Assembly: GCA_018814465.1 (NCBI GenBank)
Contig: JAHIZR010000342.1
Location: 1-9,290 of the forward strand
Length of the DNA stretch: 9,290 nt
Direction: 5' to 3'
Source of the DNA: a bacterium
GTDB taxonomy: Bacteria > Electryoneota > RPQS01
A program made the translations under genes and the position numbers. The notes beneath the pieces are model-generated. The model did no database searches and had not been told where the DNA came from. It saw nothing but the letters and a program-made list of their open reading frames with translations. The first letter of the stretch is position 1. Every line of letters begins with the position of its first letter. Shown piece after piece: positions 1 through 6,457 of the stretch.

Positions 1-2
1 CT

Positions 3-1055
3 ATGTTAGTTACGATCTTATCTTTCGCAGTAGTCGCGGGAGTCATCATTACGATTCACGAGCTTGGGCATTTTTGTGCGGCTCGACTTACCGGAATGCG
101 AGTAAAGAAGTTTTCTATCGGATTTCCGCCCAAGATGTTTACGAAGAAAGTGGGAGACACCGAATACTCATTGTCATGGATTCCGCTCGGAGGCTATGTT
201 CAGATTGCCGGAATGGTTGACGAATCGCTCGATCCGGAAGGGATGACCGGCGCGCCTGATGAATTCAATCAGAAGAATTTCTTTCAGAAAGTGTTTGTCC
301 TTTCCGCCGGCGTCATGATGAACTACCTGACGGCATTCCTGATTGTCATCGGACTGACTCTGGTGATGGGCGTGCCGGAGATCGGGACATCACAAATCGG
401 TGAAGTCATCGAGGGACGCCCCGCGCAGCAATCCGGGCTTTTGTCGGGAGATAAGATTGTCGAGGTGAATGGCGAGACGGTAGCGACTTGGGAAGACGTC
501 ATCAGGACCATCAGCGCGGCTGAGGATACTTTATATCTGACAATCGTGAGGGATGAAGCGAGAGTCGCGTTTGTCGTTCCTACGATGGAGATAACCGAGG
601 GCGACAGCACGCGGAGAGTGATCGGGATCGGTCCGGCGATAGATTTCCGTCCGGCAGGTTTGGGGGATGCCGTGGCACAATCCGCGTCGTTTTGCTACAC
701 GACAACCGTCGGGCTTGTCGGTTTCATCGGCGATATGGTCACCGGGAAAGGGAGCCTTGAGCAGCTCTCCGGTCCGGTCGGAGTCGCGAAGCTTTCGGGG
801 GACAGCGCGCGGCAAGGTCCGGGCGCATTCATTTTCTTTATTGCATTCGTAAGCGTCTCCATCGGTTTTCTGAATATACTGCCGTTTCCCGTACTTGATG
901 GAGGACATATTCTGTTTGTTGTCATTGAGGCAGTGATTCGCCGCCCCGTGCCGATTAAAGCGAAGCTGGTGATTCAGCAGATCGGAATTGTCGCCTTGGT
1001 GCTTTTGGTATTAATTGTATCTTATAATGATGTTGTCAGGATTATCGCGAATTAA
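3..1055 (+). CDS. rseP: RseP-type site-2 intramembrane zinc metalloprotease
   Basis: Intramembrane protease of the M50 (S2P/RseP) family, which cuts transmembrane segments of anti-sigma factors and leftover signal peptides in the inner membrane. The first hydrophobic segment carries the zinc-binding HELGH motif (residues 19-23). It is followed by the family's GGYVQIAGM-like membrane-associated loop (63-71) and a second hydrophobic segment (about 96-122). A single PDZ domain lies at about 131-195. The distal catalytic motif NILPFPVLDGGH (291-302) supplies the third zinc ligand, Asp299, and a last hydrophobic segment ends the protein. At 350 aa it is the short, one-PDZ form; E. coli RseP has two PDZ domains and about 450 aa. 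The ATG at base 3 places HELGH at the usual distance from the N terminus, so the start is probably right, but the ribosome-binding region lies outside the window. No anti-sigma/sigma pair is visible, so its substrate is unknown. Confidence 0.95.
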   Translation: MLVTILSFAVVAGVIITIHELGHFCAARLTGMRVKKFSIGFPPKMFTKKVGDTEYSLSWIPLGGYVQIAGMVDESLDPEGMTGAPDEFNQKNFFQKVFVLSAGVMMNYLTAFLIVIGLTLVMGVPEIGTSQIGEVIEGRPAQQSGLLSGDKIVEVNGETVATWEDVIRTISAAEDTLYLTIVRDEARVAFVVPTMEITEGDSTRRVIGIGPAIDFRPAGLGDAVAQSASFCYTTTVGLVGFIGDMVTGKGSLEQLSGPVGVAKLSGDSARQGPGAFIFFIAFVSVSIGFLNILPFPVLDGGHILFVVIEAVIRRPVPIKAKLVIQQIGIVALVLLVLIVSYNDVVRIIAN

Positions 1056-2409
1056 AACTCCTTTTCGAAGCAGCGTTTTCATGTTGTGGGCAGTCTGTCT
1101 TGGATTGTCCACCTTGAGTTATTCCTCGACAGAGGAGGCGAACACGCGTGCGCTCGATCATTTCATTCGCGGCACCATCGCAAGCGAAGTGGAAAACCAC
1201 TATCAGGCTGTTTTTCATTTCCAGGAAGCATTGCGAAGTGATCCGAGGCAACCCTTCATTCATGTCGCGCTCGCACAGGAGTATATGATTCTTGATCAGC
1301 CTGGCCGCGCCCTCGAGTTGCTTGAAGATGCATTAGCGATTGATTCGAGCTACACGGATGCCTTGGAGCTCAAGGCAGCGATTTTGCGCTCGACGGGGAA
1401 GTACAGCGAGGCAATTGCGACTTTGGAAACACTTGTCAGGGCGGATTCGACAAACTACAGCTATCAGTACGATCTTCTTTTCGGCTATCTTTCAATCGGA
1501 GATTTCGATAAGGCCGATGAGTTATTCGAGCGGCACATTGAGGGCGAATCGGACATCGTGCCGTTGATTCGGCAGATACTTTCGATTTACGCTCTTTCAG
1601 AGGAATATGATCGCGCGATTCCCTACATGAATCGGCTGCTGAAGTCGGACACACTGGATGCATCCATGATGTACAGTATGGGAGCACTCTACCTGCAAGT
1701 CGGCGATACTTTGTCCGGAGAATCGCTGATCCAACGGGCCATCGATCTTGAGCCGAGTGAGCCGCGATATTGGTTTGCGCGCGCCGTGCTCGAATATGAG
1801 AGGGGTAATTTCGAGGATGTTTTTGAGATCGCCGAAGCGGCGGTGAAGGCTGCGGGAGAACAGGCCAGTTTAAGCAATCTTTTAGGGAATGCGTTTTCGC
1901 GGCTTGGCAGAACCGATGAGGCGATTGCGGCCTTTTGTTCGGCGATCGCTCTTGATTCGACGCATTTCCCGGCCATGGGATCGCTCGCGTTAATTTACGA
2001 CGGTCTTGACAGTCTCGACCGGGTAGTGGAATTGTATGAGAAGGCAATTGAGCTATCGGACAGCACACCGGTCTATTTGAATAATCTTGCTTATACTTAT
2101 GCCGAGCGGGGAATCGAATTAGAGAAGGCAAGACTCTTAGTGACGCAGGCGCTTGCGGCCGATCCCGAAAACGCTCCATATCTTGATACGATGGGATGGA
2201 TAGAATACCAGACCGGGAATTATGAAGAGGCTGTGGAATGGCTACGCAAGGCTATCAAGATCGATGCAGAGAACGCGCCGCTCTATGAGCATTTGGGGGA
2301 CGCATATTACAAACTCGGGAAGGAATCTAAAGCGCGGAGCTATTATCGAAAAGGGCTGGCGCGGGATTTGGGAAACGAATCGCTTCTGCGGAAGTTAGGC
2401 CAGCAATGA
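1027..2409 (+). CDS. Exported TPR-repeat protein
   Basis: Protein made almost entirely of tetratricopeptide repeats, roughly ten to twelve 33-34 residue helix-turn-helix units, which normally act as a protein-binding scaffold. The clearest units are near the C terminus, around the segments LDTMGWIEYQTGNYEEAVEWL and LYEHLGDAYYKLGKESKARSYY, which match the TPR consensus (W/L-G-Y-G-A-P spacing). The N terminus has a basic stretch (RIKTPFR) followed by a hydrophobic run ending at SYSS, consistent with a Sec signal peptide and a periplasmic location. The start is uncertain. ATG at 1027 or 1030 keeps the basic n-region but overlaps rseP by 26-29 bases, a TTG at 1015 would lengthen it by four residues, and ATG at 1081 would leave a short signal lacking its basic part. 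None has a good Shine-Dalgarno sequence. It overlaps the next gene by four bases (ATGA), so coupling with the lipoprotein is likely. The exact function is unknown. Confidence 0.85.
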   Translation: MMLSGLSRIKTPFRSSVFMLWAVCLGLSTLSYSSTEEANTRALDHFIRGTIASEVENHYQAVFHFQEALRSDPRQPFIHVALAQEYMILDQPGRALELLEDALAIDSSYTDALELKAAILRSTGKYSEAIATLETLVRADSTNYSYQYDLLFGYLSIGDFDKADELFERHIEGESDIVPLIRQILSIYALSEEYDRAIPYMNRLLKSDTLDASMMYSMGALYLQVGDTLSGESLIQRAIDLEPSEPRYWFARAVLEYERGNFEDVFEIAEAAVKAAGEQASLSNLLGNAFSRLGRTDEAIAAFCSAIALDSTHFPAMGSLALIYDGLDSLDRVVELYEKAIELSDSTPVYLNNLAYTYAERGIELEKARLLVTQALAADPENAPYLDTMGWIEYQTGNYEEAVEWLRKAIKIDAENAPLYEHLGDAYYKLGKESKARSYYRKGLARDLGNESLLRKLGQQ

Positions 2410-3152
2410 GATACCTGCCTTTGCTCCTCTGTTTATTATTGGCGGGCTGTATGTCGCCCTACAAGCGAGTCAGCACTCATGAGGAGCCTATGGCCGATGC
2501 TCAATTGCTGAGTCGGTTTCTGGATCGCAGCGGCAGTTGGGAGAGTTTCTCCTGCCGTGTGAAAGTCAGGCTTGAAATCGGTGACACAACGGTTTCCGCA
2601 AAAGGAACGCTCCTTTATATGTCACCTGAAAAGTACAGTTTGAGCTTTGTGAAGCCCTATCATCAGGTGATTGGCGATATCTATGTCACCGCTTCTCAGT
2701 TATTATACTGGGGCAACGGCAAGACGAAATACTACTATTCCGCGGTGGATACCGTCCACATCCCGGAGCTGATTCCGATGGCGTTTCCCGACTGGGATCC
2801 GCGCGACCTGCTTCCATTTCCGGTCAGCGGCCGAACGGCGGGTTTTCAGGTGATTTCTGAGCAGCAGGATAGTATCGGTCAGCATTGGATACACGGCGAC
2901 TGTGGATCCGCTCGTCATGATTTGCGAGTGGATCCTTTCACAGGCGTCATCCGGTTCGAGCAAGTTGTTCGCAATGCGACGGATCCCGTCAGAAAATTTT
3001 ACGACAAGTACTATTCCATTCAGGGTTGGCCGATTCCGGCCCGCGTTACTTGCGAGGATACCAGCGGTCGTGTCAGGATGACCTGGTCGATCTCACAAAT
3101 AGATTTGAAGTCTCCGGATTTCACATTTGAAGAATCAGAAACATCTCAATAA
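2406..3152 (+). CDS. Lipoprotein, LolA/LolB-like or DUF4292-like
   Basis: Predicted lipoprotein of 248 aa. The N terminus is a short type II signal peptide with lipobox LLAGC, and Cys15 is the expected lipidation site. The residues after it (Met-Ser-Pro) are not an Asp+2 inner-membrane retention signal, so outer-membrane placement is plausible. The mature part, with alternating strands such as 'SCRVKVRLEIGDTTVSAKG' (49-67) and 'LLYMSPEKYSLSFVKPY' (69-85), resembles the curved beta-sheet of LolA/LolB and the DUF4292 lipoproteins. Those families bind lipid or lipoprotein acyl chains, but this assignment is from pattern memory only. Its ATG overlaps the TPR gene stop as ATGA, with a weak TAGG six bases upstream, so translation probably relies on coupling. 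Pairing with a periplasmic TPR protein suggests the two act together at the outer membrane. It could instead be an unrelated lipoprotein with a beta-rich domain. Confidence 0.8.
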   Translation: MRYLPLLLCLLLAGCMSPYKRVSTHEEPMADAQLLSRFLDRSGSWESFSCRVKVRLEIGDTTVSAKGTLLYMSPEKYSLSFVKPYHQVIGDIYVTASQLLYWGNGKTKYYYSAVDTVHIPELIPMAFPDWDPRDLLPFPVSGRTAGFQVISEQQDSIGQHWIHGDCGSARHDLRVDPFTGVIRFEQVVRNATDPVRKFYDKYYSIQGWPIPARVTCEDTSGRVRMTWSISQIDLKSPDFTFEESETSQ

Positions 3153-3164
3153 ATCCACCCTATC

Positions 3165-4124
3165 ATGAGCAATCAGGATTCACAGTTGGATGTCAGCGTT
3201 GTTATCGCCCTTTTTAACGAGGTTGAATCTTTGCCGGAGCTTCATCGGCAGCTTACCGAGGTGTTCAGTGAAAAGGACTGGACTTATGATTTGCTGTTCA
3301 TTGATGATGGAAGCCGCGACGGTTCACTGCAGCTGCTGAAGGAACTTGCCAAACAGGATTCGCATGTAAGAGTAATTTCCCTGCGCACGAATCAGGGCAA
3401 GTCGGCGGCGCTCGCTGTCGGATTCAAGGCTGCTTCGGGCAAGTATGTGATTACAATGGATGCTGACCTGCAGGACAATCCGGCGGAGATTCCCGCTCTT
3501 CTTGCAAAGCTGGAGGAGGGATATGATCTTTGTTCCGGCTGGAAAAAGAAGCGTTACGATCCGATTACAAAGACAATTCCTTCCAAGCTCTATAATCGAG
3601 TGACGGGAATCATGGCGGGAGTGAAGCTTCACGATTTCAATTGCGGTTTGAAAGCCTACCGGCTTGAGGTGGTGAAGGATCTTTATGTTTACGGCGAGCT
3701 GCATCGCTTTTTGCCGGTACTGGCGCACAAGATGGGATACAGAATAACCGAGATTCCGGTTGTTCATCGCGCTCGAGAGTTTGGTGTTTCAAAATTTGGG
3801 ATCAATCGTTTCCTGAACGGTTTTCTCGATTTGCTGACGGTGATGTACTTATCGGGCTTCAATCGCAGTCCGCTTCATCTATTCGGCGCGTTAGGTTTGT
3901 TTTTCGGATTGATAGGTCTTGTGATCAATATTTACCTGACCGTCGGCTGGCTGCAGGGTGTTTGGATCGGAAACCGGCCTCTGCTGTTTTTAGGGGTGCT
4001 GCTGATGGTGATAGGAGTGCAGTTTTTTTCGATCGGCTTGATCGCGGAAATGTTTACAAACAGCAATGAGCGAAGCCGCGAGTATCAGACAAAGTACGAC
4101 AGCGGGAGCGCTGATCAGCTTTAA
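3165..4124 (+). CDS. Membrane-anchored GT2 glycosyltransferase (DPM1/GtrB type)
   Basis: Family 2 glycosyltransferase of the dolichyl/undecaprenyl-phosphate sugar synthase group. These enzymes move a sugar from a nucleotide donor to a polyprenyl phosphate on the cytoplasmic face of the inner membrane. The N-terminal GT-A domain has SVVIALFNE (11-19), the nucleotide-binding FIDDGSRDGS (45-54) with Asp47/Asp48, and the metal-binding TMDADLQDNP (97-106) with DXD at 99-101. It also has the acceptor-side signatures NCGLKAYR (159-166) and HRAREFGVSKFG (201-212). Two hydrophobic segments follow at about 236-262 and 271-296, typical of GtrB/ArnC-like proteins. The length of 319 aa is normal for the group. 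The sugar cannot be told from sequence. No GtrA-like flippase or acceptor glycosyltransferase lies nearby. It begins 12 bases after the lipoprotein stop; no Shine-Dalgarno site is visible before its ATG. Confidence 0.92.
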   Translation: MSNQDSQLDVSVVIALFNEVESLPELHRQLTEVFSEKDWTYDLLFIDDGSRDGSLQLLKELAKQDSHVRVISLRTNQGKSAALAVGFKAASGKYVITMDADLQDNPAEIPALLAKLEEGYDLCSGWKKKRYDPITKTIPSKLYNRVTGIMAGVKLHDFNCGLKAYRLEVVKDLYVYGELHRFLPVLAHKMGYRITEIPVVHRAREFGVSKFGINRFLNGFLDLLTVMYLSGFNRSPLHLFGALGLFFGLIGLVINIYLTVGWLQGVWIGNRPLLFLGVLLMVIGVQFFSIGLIAEMFTNSNERSREYQTKYDSGSADQL

Positions 4125-4147
4125 TTCGTGCAGCCGCAATTGTCCTC

Positions 4148-5338
4148 ATGCGATTCAATAAAAGGTTTATATATCAGCATGTCGGCACTTTTAAGGGAGT
4201 GCTGTTTCTTGCGGCGATCATTGTTATTATCTCAGTGCTCGGTTATACGCAGTATCTGGTCGGGGAGTTAAGGGAATCCACAAGGAGTTCCTTAACGCAG
4301 AAAATCAAGACGTATTCGGTTCTAATCAGCAGCGATAACCCTGATCTCATTGGAGTGGCACTTGATCAGATACAGGCTGTGGAATTTCCGATTATTGTCA
4401 CGGATGCGGAAGGCAGGCCGAAGCTTTGGAAGAACATCGGTTTTGCGCCGGATGATACTTCCGAAGCCGCGCTTCAAGCCATTCGTGAGCTGGTGGAAGT
4501 CATGGATGAAGAGGGGAATCCTCCTTTGCCGATTCACGTTGGAGCTCAGGTGGACAGCTTTCATTACAGCGATTCGATTGTGATTCAGCAACTGAGATGG
4601 CTGCCGTGGATTGAAATTGTCGTAGCGGCTTTGTTCATCATTATCGGATATTCAGGTTTTCAGACAATTCGCAGAAGCGAAGAATCGATGGTATGGGCGG
4701 GATTAGCCAAAGAGACAGCTCACCAGCTTGGGACTCCGATTACTTCTCTGATGGGATGGCTTGAGTTTTTGCGATCGGAAGGAATAGAGAGCAGAGCGCT
4801 GACGGAGATGGAACGCGATTTCGACCGGTTGGAGCGAGTTTCCGCCCGGTTTTCTCAGATTGGATCCGAGTCGAAGCTTGCCCCGCATCGGATTCGCCCG
4901 TTAGTGATGGACACGGTTGATTACTTCCAGAGGCGGCTTCCGAGCAAAGGAACGCCGATCGAAATTCGCACCGAGTTTCCATGCGATCCGGTTGTGAACA
5001 TCAATCCGCAGTTGTTCGGCTGGGTGCTCGAGAATCTGGTAAAAAACAGCATAGATGCGATGTTTTCGAGCGGGGGGAGAATTATCATTCGCTGCTCCGA
5101 GAGCAGCGACTGGATTCATATCGATGTGATTGATAATGGTCCGGGGATTTCGAAGCGAAACCGGAGGAATGTTTTTCGGCCGGGATTCACGACGCGGACT
5201 CGCGGATGGGGACTTGGATTGTCATTGTCACGCCGAATTGTGGAAGAGTATCATGGCGGCAGGCTCTTCGTCAAGGAGACTGCTGTGGGAGTCGGAACGG
5301 TTATGAGAGTATCATTGAGAAACAAGCAAGTTGCCTGA
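4148..5338 (+). CDS. Two-TM sensor histidine kinase
   Basis: Membrane sensor kinase of 396 aa. A first hydrophobic segment (about 15-37) and a second (about 152-172) enclose an extracytoplasmic region of roughly 110 residues. That region contains a PAS-like stretch, FPIIVTDAEGRPKLWKNIG (80-98). There is no recognisable HAMP domain: the second membrane helix runs almost directly into the dimerisation helix. The phosphoacceptor His192 lies in AKETAHQLGTPITSLMGWL (187-205), an H-box form I associate with Bacteroidota-type kinases. The ATPase domain has the N-box ENLVKNSIDAM (295-305), G1 DNGPGI (329-334), an F-box-like FRPGFTT (343-349) and G2 GWGLGLSLSRRI (353-364). All catalytic boxes look intact, so it should be active. 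No response regulator is in the window, so it is an orphan here. Its stop overlaps the start of mltG by eight bases; it is 23 bases from the glycosyltransferase. Confidence 0.92.
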   Translation: MRFNKRFIYQHVGTFKGVLFLAAIIVIISVLGYTQYLVGELRESTRSSLTQKIKTYSVLISSDNPDLIGVALDQIQAVEFPIIVTDAEGRPKLWKNIGFAPDDTSEAALQAIRELVEVMDEEGNPPLPIHVGAQVDSFHYSDSIVIQQLRWLPWIEIVVAALFIIIGYSGFQTIRRSEESMVWAGLAKETAHQLGTPITSLMGWLEFLRSEGIESRALTEMERDFDRLERVSARFSQIGSESKLAPHRIRPLVMDTVDYFQRRLPSKGTPIEIRTEFPCDPVVNINPQLFGWVLENLVKNSIDAMFSSGGRIIIRCSESSDWIHIDVIDNGPGISKRNRRNVFRPGFTTRTRGWGLGLSLSRRIVEEYHGGRLFVKETAVGVGTVMRVSLRNKQVA

Positions 5339-6455
5339 TTCCAAGCGAAGAAAACGAATAATCGGCAGTGTGTTGATTCTTAGCCTGCTGCTGGTTTTGC
5401 TGATCGGGCTTGAGGTATTCTCGCGCTTCTTTCTGGAAGGATCCGTCGCTGACGGACCGCGAAAAGAAGTCTATGTTACGATACCTTCGGGAGCCTCGAT
5501 TACCGAAATCGCTTCGATCATGTATGCGGAGGGCTTAATCGAGCATCCCCGGCTTTTTACCTACGCTGTTCGGTTTCTGGGGGCTGATAAAAAGATTCAA
5601 GCGGGAACGATCAAGATTACAACGGGTCAATCCTTGGTCGATTTAATCGGCAATCTCACGCGCGCCAAAGCTGTCGGTGTATCCGTCACGTTGCGGGAAG
5701 GTCTGACGTCATGGGAGATTGCCGAGATCCTTCAGCGCGAAGTGGGAATTGATTCGGCGGCTTTCATGGCGATTACACGCGACAGCAGCCTCATGGCTGA
5801 ATTTGCGATTAACGCTCCTTCGGTTGAGGGCTATTTATATCCTGATACATATTATTTGAAGGCAAGCGCCTCGCCGCGAGTGGCCGCCGCCCGGATGGTT
5901 TCGAATTTCATGATTCATTTACCGGAGGGGATTGAGGATCGGCTCGCTGAACTGAAAATGACATTAAACGAGGTTGTCACGTTAGCCAGTATTATCGAGT
6001 GGGAGGTTCTCTTCTATCGGGAAGCGCGGGCCGTCTCCTCAGTATATCATAACCGGTTGAAGCGGGGGATGCTGCTGCAGGCTGATCCGACCATCGGCTA
6101 TGCGTTAGGCAAGGGGCCGTCAAGAATTCTGTATCGCGAATTGAAAGTGGATAGTCCTTATAATACGTATTTGTATCCCGGTTTGCCGCCTGGCGCGATC
6201 AATAATCCGGGAAGCAGGGCAATTCAAGCGGCGCTTAATCCGCTGCAATCGAACTATCTGTATTTTGTGGCGCAGGGTGACGGCACACATGCCTTCACGA
6301 CGTCGCTTTCCGAGCATCTTGCGGCGAAGCAGAAACTGGATCGAGTTCGGCGCGAGCAGAAGCTTCAGAAAGAAGCGGAAACGACGAAGCAGAAACTGGA
6401 TCGAGTTCGGCGCGAGCAGAAGCTTCAGAAAGAAGCGGAAACGACGGATTCCTGA
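5331..6455 (+). CDS. mltG: Endolytic transglycosylase MltG (YceG-like)
   Basis: Inner-membrane lytic transglycosylase that cleaves nascent peptidoglycan strands and is thought to set their length. A very basic start (KRRKR, 5-9) precedes one membrane anchor (about 10-30). A LysM-like region follows at about 46-110, then the YceG catalytic domain. Signature segments are LREGLTSWEIAEIL (121-134), VEGYLYPDTYYL (165-176), LASIIEWE (218-225) with the catalytic Glu223, SSVYHNRLKRGMLLQADPT (236-254) and NTYLYPGLPPGAINNPG (278-294). After the usual family end (GDGTHAFTTSLSEH, 316-329) comes a charged tail with a 20-residue unit (333-352, 353-372) present twice in perfect copies, described separately. 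The start is a TTG inside the kinase gene, overlapping it by eight bases. It is preferred because it supplies the basic n-region of the membrane anchor; downstream in-frame starts would remove it. Only a weak GAG-rich stretch precedes it. Confidence 0.95.
   Translation: MPDSKRRKRIIGSVLILSLLLVLLIGLEVFSRFFLEGSVADGPRKEVYVTIPSGASITEIASIMYAEGLIEHPRLFTYAVRFLGADKKIQAGTIKITTGQSLVDLIGNLTRAKAVGVSVTLREGLTSWEIAEILQREVGIDSAAFMAITRDSSLMAEFAINAPSVEGYLYPDTYYLKASASPRVAAARMVSNFMIHLPEGIEDRLAELKMTLNEVVTLASIIEWEVLFYREARAVSSVYHNRLKRGMLLQADPTIGYALGKGPSRILYRELKVDSPYNTYLYPGLPPGAINNPGSRAIQAALNPLQSNYLYFVAQGDGTHAFTTSLSEHLAAKQKLDRVRREQKLQKEAETTKQKLDRVRREQKLQKEAETTDS
6325..6446 (+). repeat. Perfect 60-bp tandem duplication in the mltG 3' end
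   Basis: Bases 6325-6384 and 6385-6444 are identical, and identity at a period of 60 continues two bases further. The unit is a multiple of three, so it repeats 20 codons in frame and adds a second charged, helix-forming segment rich in Lys, Arg, Glu and Gln to the MltG tail. No differences between the copies are seen at any codon position, which points to a recent duplication by slippage or unequal recombination, or to an assembly artefact. The first copy continues naturally from the conserved end of the MltG domain, so the second is the likely addition. Confidence 0.97.
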
Positions 6456-6457
6456 TC

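Noticed and set aside
1023..1028. TATAAT just at the TPR gene start
   Set aside because: It overlaps the candidate start codon, so it could not serve that start, and no properly spaced -35 element is present.
1436..2179. Long minus-strand open frame of 247 codons opposite the TPR gene
   Set aside because: Its product has low-complexity, Arg/Ser/Pro-rich composition and no family signature, while the plus strand codes for clear TPR units; it is a shadow frame.
2795..2986. Four GGATCC palindromes within about 190 bases of the lipoprotein gene
   Set aside because: Three are Asp-Pro codon pairs (GAT-CCN) and one a Gly-Ser pair; spacing is irregular and coding use explains them, so no operator or array is inferred.
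4125..4147. Possible terminator or promoter between the glycosyltransferase and kinase genes
   Set aside because: The 23-base gap shows no stem-loop followed by a T-run and no promoter hexamers.
6141..6164. TTGAAA ... TATAAT promoter-like pair inside mltG
   Set aside because: The hexamers are only 12 bases apart, too close for a sigma-70 type promoter, and they lie in conserved coding sequence.
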